Below, in pieces: positions 35,873-47,733 of a DNA stretch of 64,000 nt. Source of the stretch: Typhlomys cinereus (Eukaryota; Chordata; Mammalia; Rodentia; Platacanthomyidae); contig JALPQD010000115.1 of NCBI GenBank assembly GCA_023101885.1, positions 1,929,953 through 1,993,952 of the forward strand. Reading direction: 5' to 3'. Position 1 is the first letter of the stretch. The number at the start of each line of letters is the position of its first letter. Made by a program: the position numbers and the translations under genes. A model generated the notes under the pieces. That model worked only from the letters and a program-made list of their open reading frames with translations, did not search any database and was not told the DNA's origin.

Positions 35873-36119
35873 AAAGCTTTAATGCAGATTTTGAATGTTT
35901 ATTATGTGTTACATGATGTAGCAAAGATAATGTCACTGTAGTTAAGAAGCAGAGAACAAGGCATGCACATTATTTGAGATACACATTAAAGGTGGAAAAT
36001 TATATAATGAGTTATAAAGCACTATAAGACCTGGCATTTGTTATATTTGTAATATAGACAGATGGATATGGTCTATAAAAGAAAGAATTGACCATCTTCA
36101 ATGTGAAGAGGTCAGTGAG

Positions 36120-36292
36120 AAGCAACTGGAAATTCCATATTAGGGACCAGCAAGCGCCTGCTCACAAAACTGGACACTTCAGTTTGATACGTGGTGGAAA
36201 GAGAACTGACTTCTGAAATTTGCCTCCCCCATGTGCCACGGCATGCATTTGCACTCTCTCTCTCTTATAAATAAATGTTTTTAAAAATAAAA
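36120..36292 (+). repeat. B2-like tRNA SINE fragment
   Basis: GGACCAGCAAGCGCCTGCTCACAAAACTGG, CCCCCATGTGCCACGGCATGCATTTGCACTCTCTC and the tail TAAATAAATG resemble the 5.0-kb SINE. Weak 5' part. Confidence 0.45.
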
Positions 36293-36749
36293 AGAAATCT
36301 CACATTAGAAGCATAAAACTTAAAACATCAGTTCAAATGAAACATACTTGTAAGAGTTTATTACATTAATAATAAACTGATGATCTTGAATACTCTAATT
36401 CAAAAAATTTAACCCCTCAGTGTTTGAAGATTTTTAGCACCAGCATCAATTATTATTCTTTTCAGAACTACTCACTATATCAACAATCTTGTGATCACTC
36501 TGAACTGGCTCTTTGTATGAATGTGTATGTGTGTGTGTGTTTACTTCATACTATATAGTCCATATAAAATCTTATCTAGCATCTACATATAAAATTTCAT
36601 ATGTGTATGAGAGAGTTGCGGTAATGGCAGGGTATGTCTGAGAAATAAATTATTGAATTAGTTATTGTGCAAGCATTTTAGAGGGCATTTACACAAACTA
36701 AGACAGCTAGATGTCACTAGGCAATATAATCTATTTTGATGTGGGTTTT

Positions 36750-36890
36750 TTTTTGTTTTGTTTTGTTTTTTTTTTTGAGACAGGGTCTTGTTTGCTTCCA
36801 ACTGTCTATGTAGCTCAGGTTGACTGCAAACTCATGATCCTCCTGCTTTAACCTAGAATTACAGGTGTACATGATCATGCCTAGCACTAT
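36750..36890 (-). repeat. B1 SINE (minus)
   Basis: Poly(T) with GTTTTGTTTTG (36747-36776), then GAGACAGGGTCTTGTTTGC...TGTAGCTCAGGTTGACTGCAAACTCATGATCCTCCTGC and AATTACAGGTGTACATGATCATGCC. Confidence 0.75.
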
Positions 36891-38459
36891 TCAATATAAA
36901 CTTATGAAAGAAGTGTTGTTGATGAGGTTTGTTGCTAACTAATACAGTGCATGACTGAATATAAACAATAGGCTCATATATGTGGCTATTCCTTTCAAAA
37001 CTCTCAATTTCTTGACTTTCTCCTCTCTTCGAAAGATCTTGTACCTTCTGCTCCTTCCATGTTAGATAGCTGTCACTGTAGTAACCAGTGATAGCCAACT
37101 TAAAGAGAAAAGATAAAATATGGCTCACAGTTTGGGTAGCACTAATGCATGACTGAGTGGTTTCATTGTTTGAGGGTCTGTAGTGAGTATCAAGGTGAGG
37201 AGCAAAATCCAAACTACTCACCTCCCAGCCAGAAAAACAAATTAAAGTGGGCAGGGCTCTGTTCTCTCTTAAGGGAATAACCTTTCTAAAGACTTCTTAC
37301 CTGCCATAACTCTTAAAGGTTCTACCACTCTCTTAATAGTGCCAAGTCTTTGCTACATAGATCATTGAGAGATGGATTTCTGGGAGCCAAAGTATAGCAC
37401 TCACTCATTCTTATGACCTTTCCCTATACCCTGATATTATCGACAATTATATCCTTCTTCTAATCTAATATGAAACCTTCCATTCTTGAATTTTTTCTAA
37501 GTCTTCTGAGGCTATTCCCCATAGGACCTAAGTTCCAACCATTCAACCTGACAAAAACACCAGTCTATTTACTCTACCAAACTCTATGGCTGCCTTCAGT
37601 CCTCCTCTTAATCTTCCTACCATGTCTGAAATTATAATGCTTTTCTCTTGCCCTCAGCCACTTCATCTTTCCTCCCCATTACACTCTCCTGGCCAAATCC
37701 CCGAATGGATCAGTGCCAGGGCAAGAACTGGGGAAAAAAAGCCTGGTCTCACTATAAATTCATGATCATCCATTAAAAGGAGTTCATAGAGGTGACTGGA
37801 AAGCTTACCACCATGTTCCCTAGTTGGCTCACATTCCTTCACTCAAGGACTCTTATTTTTCCTCTCACTTCTTCTTTCATCACTTTCAGTCAATGACCAT
37901 GTTAATCAAGGAAGCTAAACTGTTATGACAAATGGACCTTGAAACCTAATGGCTCCAACTCAACTGAAATTCATAAGTTGTTAGCATAGTTGTTTGTCCC
38001 AGGTCAGTGGGCAGATCTTCATCCAAGTACCCTCTTTGTTGCAGCTCTGTTGACACAAGGGCTTAAGGTCATTTATATAATCAAAGCACAGGCAACATAA
38101 AGGGAAAAATGCATGAAACAGACACACTGTTCAAGTAGTTTCTGGCTTTGCAGAAACATAGTTTTTGCTCATTTTCTATAGAAATAATCCTTGGCCACAC
38201 TAACTGAAAGTGGCTCAGAAAAGAATTGTATGTTCAGGGAAAAGAGGAAGTCAATTGTGATAGACAAAAGATAGATGATCTTTCACAGAGGGAATATATG
38301 AGATTATAAGAAATTTTTTACTCTCTCTCTCTATCACTTGCTTTAATATGTCCCATTGTGTGGGTACAAGGACTTTGTCTCCAGACAATCCCCAATCAGA
38401 ACTGTGGAAAATCCTAAGTCAGCACTTAGAACGTGGTTAACATGATCAGGCCACCTGCC

Positions 38460-39035
38460 TCGGTTCATAACTTGGTTGCTGTGATAAATACATGACCCAA
38501 GTAAACAAGGGGTTAATCACGCTTACAATTCCAGATTATACAACATCTTAGCAGGAGAGTTACCAGCGGGAGTTGAGGGAACTGACTATGAAACCTCTGA
38601 AGTCAAGAGCAGATGGGGCAAGGACCAATTATACTTGCTTTCTAGATTTTTCCAGCTTGCTAAAATGCTAACTAGTTCTCTGCATTTTGTCCACCTGCCC
38701 AGGTAATGATTTCTCCTATTCCAGGGGTGAGGGGTCTTCCCACATGAATCCTATAGGCTTGCCCATTGGTCTGACACTAAGTAATTCCTCATAGGCATGC
38801 CCAGAGAACCAAGCCGACAGCTGAAACTAAATGGCCCTAACTGGCCCATCATTGATCTATACTCACTCCTGCCCAACTGTGATCAAACAGCAATCTACCC
38901 TGCTTTGATGATTCTGCCTTATGTCCTTCTGTTAGCTTCTCAAACATCATTGTGGTACAAACCTCCAGGGATTTCTGTTAATGTTGACATGCCAATTTGG
39001 CAGGTCTGGATTGGGGCTTGAGATGTCAAGTTTCT
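38460..39035. repeat. URR1-like repeat, long copy
   Basis: CATAACTTGGTTGCTGTGATAAATACATGACCCAAG...CCAGATTATACAACATCTTAGCAGGAGAG and, at the right, CTCATAGGCATGCCCAGAGAACCAAGCCGACAGCTGAAAC. It shares phrases with 6835-7190. Confidence 0.5.
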
Positions 39036-39106
39036 AACAAACTTGGTGATACCATCATTGCTCCACTGACCACACTTTGGCAAGCAAGATTCTAAGGAAA
39101 GTATTT

Positions 39107-39290
39107 TCTTTTTTTAAAATTTATATTTATTTATTTTCCCCCAATCATACAAGCTCAATAGATACTCTGGTCCCCTCCCTCCCTCCACCTTTCCCCAGTC
39201 CCCCTTGCACCCACCCCCGTTTCTCCCTTCCTTTCACTCTTCCTCCCTCCCCTTCTCCCAGTGCCTCCCCTAAGGAAGGTATTTTCAAAG
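39107..39290 (-). mobile_element. Short L1 3' tail (minus)
   Basis: AATTTATATTTATTTATTTTCCCCCAATCATACAAGCTCAATAGATAC followed by a C/T-rich tract matches the left end of the antisense L1 tail at 63.5 kb almost base for base. Only the polypurine tract and tail are present. Confidence 0.7.
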
Positions 39291-39369
39291 GCTAACTATG
39301 CCCTCTTCTCTTATAGCAATTTCACTGATGAGTTTTCAATTGTGTGAGTGTGTGTGCATGTGTATGTGT

Positions 39370-39836
39370 GCTCATGCGGTGTGTATGCGTGTGTTTGTGT
39401 ATGTGTTCATGCAGTGGTGTGTTCATGCAGTGTGTATGTTCATGCAGTGTGTATATGTTCATGCAGTGGTTGTGTGTTCATGCAGTGTGTATGTGTTCAT
39501 GCAGTGTGTATGTGTTCATGCAGTGTGTGTTCATGCAGTGTGTGTTCATGCAGCGTGTGTATAGTTCATGCAGTGTGTGTTCATGCAGTGTGTATGTATT
39601 CATGCAGTGTGTATGTGTTCATGCAGCGTGTGTGTATATGTTCATGCAGTGTGTGTTCATGCAGTATGTATAGTTCATGCAGTGTGTGTGTTCATGCAGT
39701 GTGTGTGTTCATGCAGTGTGTGTGTTCATGCAGTGTGCGTGTTCATGCAGTGTGTGTTCATGCAGTGTGTATGTGTTCATGCAGCGTGTATTCATGCAGT
39801 GTGTATGTGTTCATGCAGCGTGTGTGTATGTGTTCA

Positions 39837-39867
<31 letters not shown>

Positions 39868-39868
39868 C
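39370..39868. repeat. Minisatellite, core TTCATGCAG
   Basis: Tandem array with unit about 14-22 bp, consensus TGTGTTCATGCAGTGTGTA. By hand count the core TTCATGCAG (or ATTCATGCAG) occurs 25 times. Units differ by TA/TG insertions and by CAGTG versus CAGCG. It grades into pure (TG)n at 39842-39866. ORFs of up to 174 aa rich in HAVC/FMQ are translations of the array. Confidence 0.95.
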
Positions 39869-40095
39869 ATGAGCAAATAGGTACATGTGATCCACATGCA
39901 TGTGGAGGCCAGAAGAGAAGTTTCATGTGGAGCTCACAAGCAGACTAGGCTGTTGGCCAGCAACTCCCAGGGACGGTCTCTCCCTCCCACTGCCAGGACT
40001 ACATTAACAAGTGCACGCCCCCACCCCTGACTTTTTTATGTGGATTCTGGGGCTCCTCATGCTTGCAAAGCATTTTGCTTTTTCTCCAGCCCCCA
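39869..40095 (-). repeat. B4-like SINE body (minus) next to minisatellite
   Basis: CACATGCATGTGGAGGCCAGAAGAGAAG, CTCCCACTGCCAGGACTACATTAACAAG and the head TGCTTGCAAAGCATTTTGCTTTTTCTCCAGCCCCC. The minisatellite occupies the place of this SINE's GT-rich tail. Confidence 0.65.
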
Positions 40096-41749
40096 GTCTA
40101 TTTCTTGGTCAGTCCTTTCGCCTAGTTTAGAATCTTTACTTCTAACTTCTTAGTGACCACATCTGCTTGGCTGCCTTCGGATCCTTCAAGTGTCTCAGTC
40201 TAAGCTGATTGTCTTCTCAACAAAGCTGCTCCATTGTCTTGTCCTTTCCTTCCTTATCATCTTCTCCAGTCTCAAATCTCCCACATAGCTCTCTGCCAAA
40301 CTGAGCTCCCAAATCCTGTAAAACACACTTTAATGTCATTCCTCAATACTGTTTTGCTTTGTTTTGTTTCAAATTCCTTCTGCTCTACCTTTACTCAAAC
40401 TCCCCTTCCCTCCCAGTGTCGATCCTGGCCTTGATCCCGTCTTCTCCTGCCTCCGCCTCCCAGGCACTGGGCTGGCTGGTATGTGTCATCACACCATGAC
40501 CTCATCATTACCTTAGTACCTTTTCGTCCTGCCGATGTGGGGCTCTCAGTATTCCGCCTCTAATTTCTGCATTCTTCCAGAGAGAAAAAGCAGTCGTTAC
40601 AATGAAAAAGCCTTCTTTTCCTTCCTCCCCTTTTTTTAATCCATGAAAACTCAATATTCTGCTGCAGACACGAACTCACAAACTTTGTCATCTGTGCCCA
40701 TTTTCCTTTGGTCTCTGCCTCTTCTCAACCCGCCCTAGCCTCAAAGCCTTTGTTCATGGTTGAACATACTTTTTGTTGCCTTCATCTATTTCCATGGTGC
40801 TGCAGCAAAACTTCTACCTTCTTCTAGACCAGTCCCAGATGTCTCCTCCATTGGGCTGCCTGTCTTTCCAGCTGCCCCCTACACCCCTAAAAGAAGTTCC
40901 TGTGTAGAGTTTTATATGTTTCACGTGGCACCTATCACGGTTCGTCTGCATTGTGACTATTTTATCTTTGCTTCACTTCTTCCCTTTTGCCGGTAAGGAG
41001 GGAGTCTTCCAAGCCTCACTGTAACCCTGCAGCATCTAACTCACGACAGGAGGGCATCTAACATCAGCCCAATCAAAGTGATCTATGTGTGATAACGTCA
41101 TGCGGGAGAGTGAGAACTGGAAGCCAGTAGAGCAGGGGTCCGGCGCCGTGAGGGTGTAGGTAAGTCACTTAACTTTCCTTGCAAAATTACAGGATTACCT
41201 GATTGGGCATTCAGGGAGACAGCACTGAGCAGTGCGGTTCTTCTCGCGGAGACCTGAGGCTGGCCGCCTCGCAGCCCCACGGGATTTCGCGAACGCGAGG
41301 GAGGTCGTGCCTGAGTTTGCAAGGTCCCTCTTCGCACCCTCCGCCCCCTGCGCCTTATCGCCGCCGCGCTCGAGCGAGCGAGCGAGCGATCCCGCCGGGG
41401 CTGCGCGGGAGCGGAGAGCGCCTTCTCCCGGAAGGCCTCCCACCTTCCTTCCACCGGCTCCGAGAGTCCTTCTCCTCCCCGTGACCCGGGAGACCGCGGA
41501 GCCACCGCCTACGCGAGACGTTTGGACCCTGCCCGGCCCCCGTAGCTCCCCGTCTCCAGCAGGTGGTTCTGGTCCCCTTCCGTCCCCCGTGGACCTCTCC
41601 CCAACGCCGGCACCCGCCGCCGCGTCGCGACCCACGGGAGCCCCCGCCGCGCGCGACTGCGGGCGCGCCAGGCCCGGCCGCGGCCTCCCCTGCGCCGGCC
41701 GCCCGAGGCCGCGCGCTCCCCGCCCGCTCCGCCCAGCCGCCCGGCGCCG

Positions 41750-41876
41750 CGGGCCCGTTAGCGCGGACGCGCGACCCACGCCCTCTCGCCCCAACGCCCG
41801 GCGCAGCGCGCGGGGAGCCGCGGGAGCGGCGGGGAGGAGGCGAGCTGGGGCCGGGCCGGGCCGGCGGCGAGGCCCG
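41750..41876 (+). other. GKAP1: Candidate GKAP1 5'-UTR exon ending
   Basis: GGCCCG followed by GTGAGG (41877-41882) is a good donor inside the CpG island, in the position expected for a noncoding first exon. The left limit given is arbitrary because the start site is unknown. An alternative is the donor at 42328. Confidence 0.35.
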
Positions 41877-42217
41877 GTGAGGAGCGGAGCCGCGGCGGGG
41901 CGCCTCGCGGCCCGGGGCGGACGGCCGTGGGCGACGCCGCCGAGCTGCCCGGGCCCGCTCGGCCCCGGGAGAGGAGGGGGCGCGGGCGGGGCGCCGGGCG
42001 GCCGCGGAGGGCCGCGGGGGGCGCCGGGCCTCGGCGGGGGGCTGCGGGCGGCGAGGGCGACCTGCGCCCGGCCCGGCCGCGGCGCCGCGGCGAGCGGCCG
42101 CCCCCGGGTCCCCCGCGGGGCTGCGGGACTGACAGGTGCCAGCGCCCCCTCCTCCGCGACCGCCGGGCGCTGGGGAATTTCTGGAGCGACAACTGACTCC
42201 CGGTGTCTCCCTTTCAG

Positions 42218-42327
42218 GCGTGGAAGCGGCTTCTCCGCGGGCGCTGGGTCCTGTGTACTTTGCGAATAAGTTTGGGAGCATCGGTTAGCAGCCCGTGCGT
42301 GGAATTTGGCTTGCATTCATGAACGAG
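42218..42327 (+). other. GKAP1: Candidate GKAP1 5'-UTR exon with short upstream ORF
   Basis: A strong acceptor (TGTCTCCCTTTCAG, ending 42217) and a good donor (GAG then GTAACG at 42328) bracket 110 bp at the island's right edge. It contains ATG at 42319-42321. If spliced to 50125, this ATG opens a 9-codon upstream ORF ending at TGA 50143-50145, 16 nt before the GKAP1 start. The same donor could also end a single longer exon 1. Confidence 0.35.
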
Positions 42328-42436
42328 GTAACGCGAGTGAAATTAACAATCTTCTCCCCGCAGCTATGGAAAGTAAAAGACTACGTCTTGGGGACCAAAA
42401 ACAACAACAAAAAAAAGTCAATGTTTTTAACAGTCA

Positions 42437-42471
<35 letters not shown>

Positions 42472-42839
42472 GGACTCTCTAGCGTTTAGCGTGTTTAGTA
42501 AATATCGAACAGTGAGGACCGAAGTTTGTTTCATCGTCTGCCCCACCCCCTTTTTTCATTCTTTCTTTACCCGAGCCTTATTTTTCAGTTGACAACAACA
42601 GATACATGTTTTCATCAGAAGTACTGATACAGAGACTGTTTTTCGAATAATGAAAAGGCAGTGTTTTGCACCATTTACCATTGTCTGTTTATGTAGTAAA
42701 TGTGCTTGTGGTTGTAACCAGAATCACTTTAGTAAATTTGAGTTTATAGCTATAAAAGTAACTGAGAAACTTCTTGGAAATTAAAATAACTACTTGAAAA
42801 TCTTTAAAGAATTATAGATTTTTTTCCTACACTAAAATC

Positions 42840-42945
42840 GGAGGCTGACGGGAGAATGAGCAGGAATTTAAAGCAAGTCTCAGTTAAGTACTAAGTCTGA
42901 AGCCAACCAGCGCTGCATGACACTGTCTCAAAAACAAGGATGAAG
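42840..42945 (+). repeat. B1 fragment
   Basis: GGAGGCTGACGGGAGAATGAGCAGGAATTTAAAGC...CATGACACTGTCTCAAAAACAAGG is the 3' half of a sense B1. Confidence 0.6.
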
Positions 42946-43194
42946 TTCTGTGCAAGTGAAAACCCATGTGCCTTATTCATGAGAGAATCATCCCTTGGAC
43001 CACGTTTGTTCTTTTTGCTTTGAGTTTTCAATCCAGAGAAATGTAAAGCTGGAGATTAGAGAGTGGAGGTAGTACTTAACCATAAGGAAAAAAAAATGGA
43101 CTTTGGAGACTAGCATTATCATAGATATAGGTGTCAACAGTTGAGGGTTTGGGTTCTAGGAACATGCATAAAGAATTAGTAGTTATCTCCAGAG

Positions 43195-43558
43195 TTAAAC
43201 CCAGACTGAACCTGTAGGAGCCTGTCTAGTTCATAGGGAAGGTCCAGCCCATGGTGGGCAGGACTAGTACCCAGGCAGGTGAATAAAATGGAGGGAACTG
43301 TTTGAGAAAGTTGGCTCCTTCTGTATACTTGGCCAGATGAGCTGGTCTGGCAAGTAAGGATTGTCCCTCACTCAGCTGTTACGTGGGTATGGTGTGACCA
43401 GTTCCCTCAGCCCATGCATGGTGTTTGTGCAGGCTTTCATGCCAAGCTGGACAAGGAACAGTACTGGACTATCATAAGAAAGAATAATCCCTTGTTCCCT
43501 TAAGCCGTTTGGTCATGATTTTATCAGCAACCATGCAGAGAAACTGTTACAAGCATTG
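43195..43558. repeat. URR1-like repeat, other end
   Basis: AATAATCCCTTGTTCCCTTAAGCCGTTTGGTCATGATTTTATCAGCAACCATGCAGAGAAACTG is the kind of end seen in rodent URR1 copies, reversed relative to the TTGCTGTGATAAA ends elsewhere. Confidence 0.4.
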
Positions 43559-43690
43559 TTTACATCTTTTGCAGTAAGTGTTATCATGAGCACAGTTTTA
43601 GAGTGAACCTGATGCTTGATAGTTGTAAACCTTAAATTTTAAGAAAGTCAGGGTGAAAGGCACAGAGGAACAGCCTGAAAGAATGTCTTA

Positions 43691-43884
43691 GGCTGGAGAG
43701 ATGGCTTGGAGGTTAAGCCTTTGCATCAAAAGCAGAAGGGACCTGAGTTCGGATTCCAGATCCCAAGAAAAAAAGTCAGACGAAAATGGCCACAGCCTAG
43801 ATAAACACCAAAGCAAAGCCAGAAGGAAGTAGAGCAATCCAGAATGTTTCTTGGTCTTCCAACAAGCACACACAGTGTCCTCCG

Positions 43885-43935
<51 letters not shown>

Positions 43936-43936
43936 G
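43691..43936 (+). repeat. Dip-like tRNA SINE with (AC)n
   Basis: GGCTGGAGAGATGGCTTGGAGGTTAAGCC, B box GAGTTCGGATTCCAGATCCC, a short deletion in the body, then (AC)n 43886-43933. Confidence 0.85.
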
Positions 43937-44089
43937 TGTATTTTCACTTAGCTGGTGTTAAATTAGTGATATTTCATGTTATTTCATGTAATGCTCAATT
44001 GTTACGATGCATATCAAACCTAAGATCTGGCTTATTGCCAATTCATCAGTTTATTTAACAAAATTACAACTTTGAGGCCACTCTGATTA

Positions 44090-44188
44090 GATGTAGAGGT
44101 GTGTCCATTTTCCCTTCACTCAGGAAGCTTGAGAGTTTGATCCCAGCCCAGGGTGCATAGTGAAAGCCTGTCTCAAAAAAAAAAAAAG
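44090..44188 (+). repeat. B1 fragment
   Basis: CACTCAGGAAGCTTGAGAGTTTGATCCCAGCCCAGGGTGCATAGTGAAAGCCTGTCTCAAAAAAAAAAAA: a sense B1 3' part with poly(A). Confidence 0.65.
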
Positions 44189-44873
44189 GTCACATTAACT
44201 ATAGGCATTTACATTGTATGCCCAGTACAACTGGTTGATGGTATTCATACATTTTATTTAAAAGTGTATAGTTGGTTGTTCTTGACTGAGAATTGTATAA
44301 TTGAGTTTCCACAGACTGAGACTCATCTTTCCTTACACTAATGAGGTTATTACCTAGCAGAAGATGGTCATAATGGCACTGGTTCTTACAGAGGACAAAT
44401 GAATCAATCATATAGAGATTCTGTTGTTGCAGCTTAGCCTCTCTTTTTAGAAACAGTTAAGTTTCTAAGTACCTGATGCACCCTCATTTTTGTAAATCAA
44501 CTCTTTAAACTAAATACACTTCCTATACAAATATGATTCCTAAATAAAATTAGCAGTGTCAGCAACTAGTTGTAATGGTCTTTAACAGTGAAACCTCTTT
44601 GCCCCAGAGTGGGCTAGACACAACAAAAGATACTGTTAAGGAGTCCATTGAATAACAGACGCAAAATAAAAAACAAATACTGCAGAAGAAAGAATAATTA
44701 CTTTGAGGAGAGGTTACAGAATACCTCATAGGTGTGACTAGCACTGGTTGGGATCTGGAGGAACAGAAGTTTGAAGGGGGGGAGAAGGTGTGCATTGTAG
44801 GACCCAGGAGCAGTACAGGAACAAGCAAACTAGTATCTTCAAGAAATTTTAAGTGGTCAGTTTTCTTCATCTG

Positions 44874-44917
<44 letters not shown>

Positions 44918-44930
44918 CATCCATCTATCC

Positions 44931-44986
<56 letters not shown>
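44874..44986. repeat. (CTAT)n tetranucleotide array
   Basis: About 28 tetranucleotide units with CCAT variants around 44917-44932. It is followed by AGAGAGAG and a B4-like SINE on the minus strand (to about 45155). ORFs reading LSIYLSIY are spurious. Confidence 0.95.
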
Positions 44987-44987
44987 G

Positions 44988-45155
44988 GAAAGAGAGAGAA
45001 AAGATGCACATGCATGCCATGATACACAGGTGAGGTTAGAAGATAATTTGCAGAAGTCAATTCTCTCTTTCCACTGTGTGGGTTTCTGGAGATTGAACTG
45101 AGTTTTCATGTTTTTGAGCAGGTACCTTATGTGCTAAGCTGTCTCATTGGCCCCA
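44988..45155 (-). repeat. B4-like SINE (minus)
   Basis: GAGGTTAGAAGATAATTTGCAGAAGTCAATTCTC, GTGTGGGTTTCTGGAGATTGAACTGAG and the head TGTGCTAAGCTGTCTCATTGGCCCC. The (CTAT)n array occupies its tail side. Confidence 0.6.
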
Positions 45156-45304
45156 GTAATCAGTTGTCTTAAAGTGTGTGAAATCTGAAAAAGATTTTTA
45201 ATAGAAATAAAACATTTAACATAATATTTAACATACAATTAGTTGACATTGGAGGGATTGAGTATAAAATAGAAATTTCATTGTACTTTTGACATCACTG
45301 AAAA

Positions 45305-45725
45305 TGTCAAGTAATTAATAGTTCTTGTTGCAGTTATTCTGCACATTGCTTGATAAATTCAAGACAAAACAACTTAAGGAAACAAGGGATATTGTTCTGG
45401 CTTATGATTGTCCGATTATATTTCTCAATCCAACTCATCAGGAAAGTCCACACCAACACCAAGGGTCGAGGGAACTGGCCACACCGTATCCACAGGACTG
45501 TGAGAAAGAGTCAAACTTCTCTTGCCAGACAGTTTATATGTCTAAATGAGAATGCCAGCCTCCTTAACCAACTTTATCCACCTGCACATTAGATGGTCCC
45601 GCCCACCATGGGCTGAGTATCCTCGTCAATCAGACAATCTCCTGCAGGCTTAACTCAACTACGAATTCTTTACAAATGTGCTCAGAACTCGGCCTTCAAA
45701 TGCCAAGTTGACACAGTTGCCACCT
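45305..45725. repeat. URR1-like repeat
   Basis: ATTCAAGACAAAACAACTTAAGG, GGCCACACCGTATCCACAGGACTG and GCCAAGTTGACACAGTTGCCACC align by eye with 6835-7190 and 38460-39035. Confidence 0.45.
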
Positions 45726-47225
45726 ACCACACTTTTTTTGTTTTTCTTTTGGCATGAGCCTTGGCATTTTTGTTGAAGAAAGACTTACTTTGTTTCAACC
45801 ACACTGGGTTCAAACTAGGGCTTTCCTTATTTTAGGCAAGTTCTACTTGAAATTACACTCTCAGTGCTGAAATTATTTTCTACGGAAAGCTCAAAGGGTA
45901 GAGACATGGAAAATTGCAAAATAAAACCTGACTTGTGTAGTATTTTAATAATACATAAATGTCTCTAATATACAATAGGAACGATGTTGATAGGGTAACA
46001 TCTTACTGTAGGCCTACTATTCTTTCATCTAAATTTCATTCCTAAAATATCTCAGTATATAAAATTAGCATGTAAGTATTTGAATTTAAGACTATGCTTG
46101 AAAGAGAAGGAGGAAGTAAAGGGAGAAGTGCTGGTAGCTCTTAGGTGTGACTGGAGATACAGGTGCAGAAGTTTAGAACGAATGCTGGCCCTCGCCAGGC
46201 TCCACAGTAGTGTCTTCGAAGGTGGTGGTGTCTTCACAGTCTGTAGGTTTTGAAAAAAGGCTGCAAAGGATCTTTGGGTTCCTGAAGGTAATAGTTCTTA
46301 GAAGTATGTGGCGAGCAGGGCCCATAAATGACCAGGAGTATCTCACTGTCAGTGCTGACCTATGGTGTCTTTCTTAATTTTGACATCAGCCAGGAAAATG
46401 AATATCACATTGACTCTTTTCAAGATAATTTTGTTCTATTAAAGTCATTGTAAAACTTCTGGGGAAACAGTGAAGGTTACCAAAAGAAAACTACAAAATG
46501 AGTGATCACATGTATCTCTTTTTGGGGGGCGTATGGATAATATTCATTCCTTTTCTCATTTAAAATGTACATCTGTTACCTCTGAAATGCTACTTTTTGA
46601 CATGGTATATAGATTCACTTACAACTTTTGAGATGGATAGAAGATATGTCATATATTTATCTTCTATAAAATTTTTTGAAGGAGTACAGTCAATGTACTC
46701 CTATACATCTCCTGTACATCTATAATCCCAGTGCCTTGGGAATGTGAGGCACTCTCACAGAATGAGAAAAACTAAAAAAGTTAGTTTGTAGGTAGGACAA
46801 ACATTGGTTCTAATTTATAAACATTTTTTCCAGTGTAGTAAAGTATGCTTAGTTATATTTTAAATAACTGCACCAATTCCTAATGCCTCTTAGGGTGTTT
46901 TAGAATATAAATTTTTGAACACTCATACAAGACACATTTCAATCGAGTAATAATAGTAAAAACATTAGTAAATGTTTGTTTTTGCTCTACTGACTACTGC
47001 TTAATGCATTTTACATGTATTGACTTATTCAGGTTTGACAGCTTAGTAAACCAGTACTGTTGCCTTCATTTACAGAGAAAAAAGATCAAATGGGTTGCTC
47101 AGGGCTTCTCAGAAACTTGCGTGACTAGGCAGCCTGGATCCCCGTCTACACACTTGTATTACTTGACTTTTGCCTTTCTAACATAAAGGAGCAGAGGCAT
47201 TTCATTGTCTTAGAACTGAAAGGTA

Positions 47226-47434
47226 GGGCTGTGGAGATGACCCAGGGCTTAAAGATTCTGCCTCTCAAGCAAAAGACTTGAATTCACATCCCAGATCCCA
47301 CATAAAAATGCCAGGTGGAAATGGCGGCAGTCATGGAATGGAGCATGGGAAACTACAGAGCAAAGCAATAAGGAGATACAGCAATCTAGGGGGATTCCTA
47401 ATGTCACCTGAGTCTCACACATTCAAGTGCTCTT

Positions 47435-47501
<67 letters not shown>

Positions 47502-47505
47502 TCCC
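47226..47505 (+). repeat. Dip-like tRNA SINE with (TC)n(AC)n
   Basis: GGCTGTGGAGATGACCCAGGGCTTAAAGATTCTGCC, ATCCCAGATCCCACATAAAAATGCCAGG, then (TC)n 47432-47453 and (AC)n to 47500. Confidence 0.8.
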
Positions 47506-47733
47506 CTTCCAAAAAAAAAAAACTGGAAGATGATTTCTGTGTCCAAAAAGAGATCTTGGAAAGCTGTGTTATTTTAAAAGTAGTCTGTCTCTCATCAGGA
47601 GAAATAAAACAGAACATATCAGGACAGATGCCAAATGTTGAATTTGTACAAAACTTCAAAATTTTTAAGATTTTAAATGATATAAAAACTTAAATAGATT
47701 TATTTATGTAATTTTAAACAAATTTTAAGAAAT

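Larger units (their letters stand above)
20091..41100. other. KIF27-GKAP1 intergenic region, about 21 kb
   Basis: No convincing protein or RNA gene seen; all ORFs here are short or repeat-derived. Recognised repeats are listed separately. Stretches with nothing I recognise are 20091-20860, 20920-21520, 21730-22420, 22760-23040, 23280-23880, 25110-26780, 27070-27440, 31570-33080, 33200-33970, 35880-36740, 36900-38450 and 40500-41100. Whether enhancers lie here cannot be judged from one sequence. Confidence 0.75.
41190..42330 (+). promoter_or_regulatory. GKAP1: GKAP1 CpG-island promoter
   Basis: About 1.1 kb of extreme GC and CpG density in an otherwise AT-rich window, placed upstream of GKAP1 and downstream of KIF27. 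It has many GC-box-like motifs, an ETS-type CCGGAAG (41428-41434), a CRE-like half site AACGTCATG just upstream (41095-41103), a (GAGC)n stretch at about 41371-41388 and no obvious TATA box. This is typical of a broadly expressed CpG-island promoter. The start site cannot be fixed from sequence. Frames of up to 373 aa on both strands are by-products of low stop-codon frequency in GC-rich DNA. Confidence 0.85.

Noticed and set aside
39370..39868. Could the regular array be a CRISPR?
   Set aside because: No unique spacers between units, a mammalian genomic context and a unit shorter than any CRISPR repeat.
39344..39948. ORFs of up to 174 aa made of HAVC/FMQ/CSCSV repeats
   Set aside because: These are translations of the TTCATGCAG minisatellite in three frames, not genes.
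41195..42316. Long overlapping open frames on both strands (373 aa on minus, 345 and 308 aa on others)
   Set aside because: They sit exactly on the CpG island, are Ala/Arg/Pro/Gly-rich in every frame and match no domain. High GC alone removes stop codons.
44734..45101. ORFs reading LSIYLSIY
   Set aside because: Translation of the (CTAT)n microsatellite.
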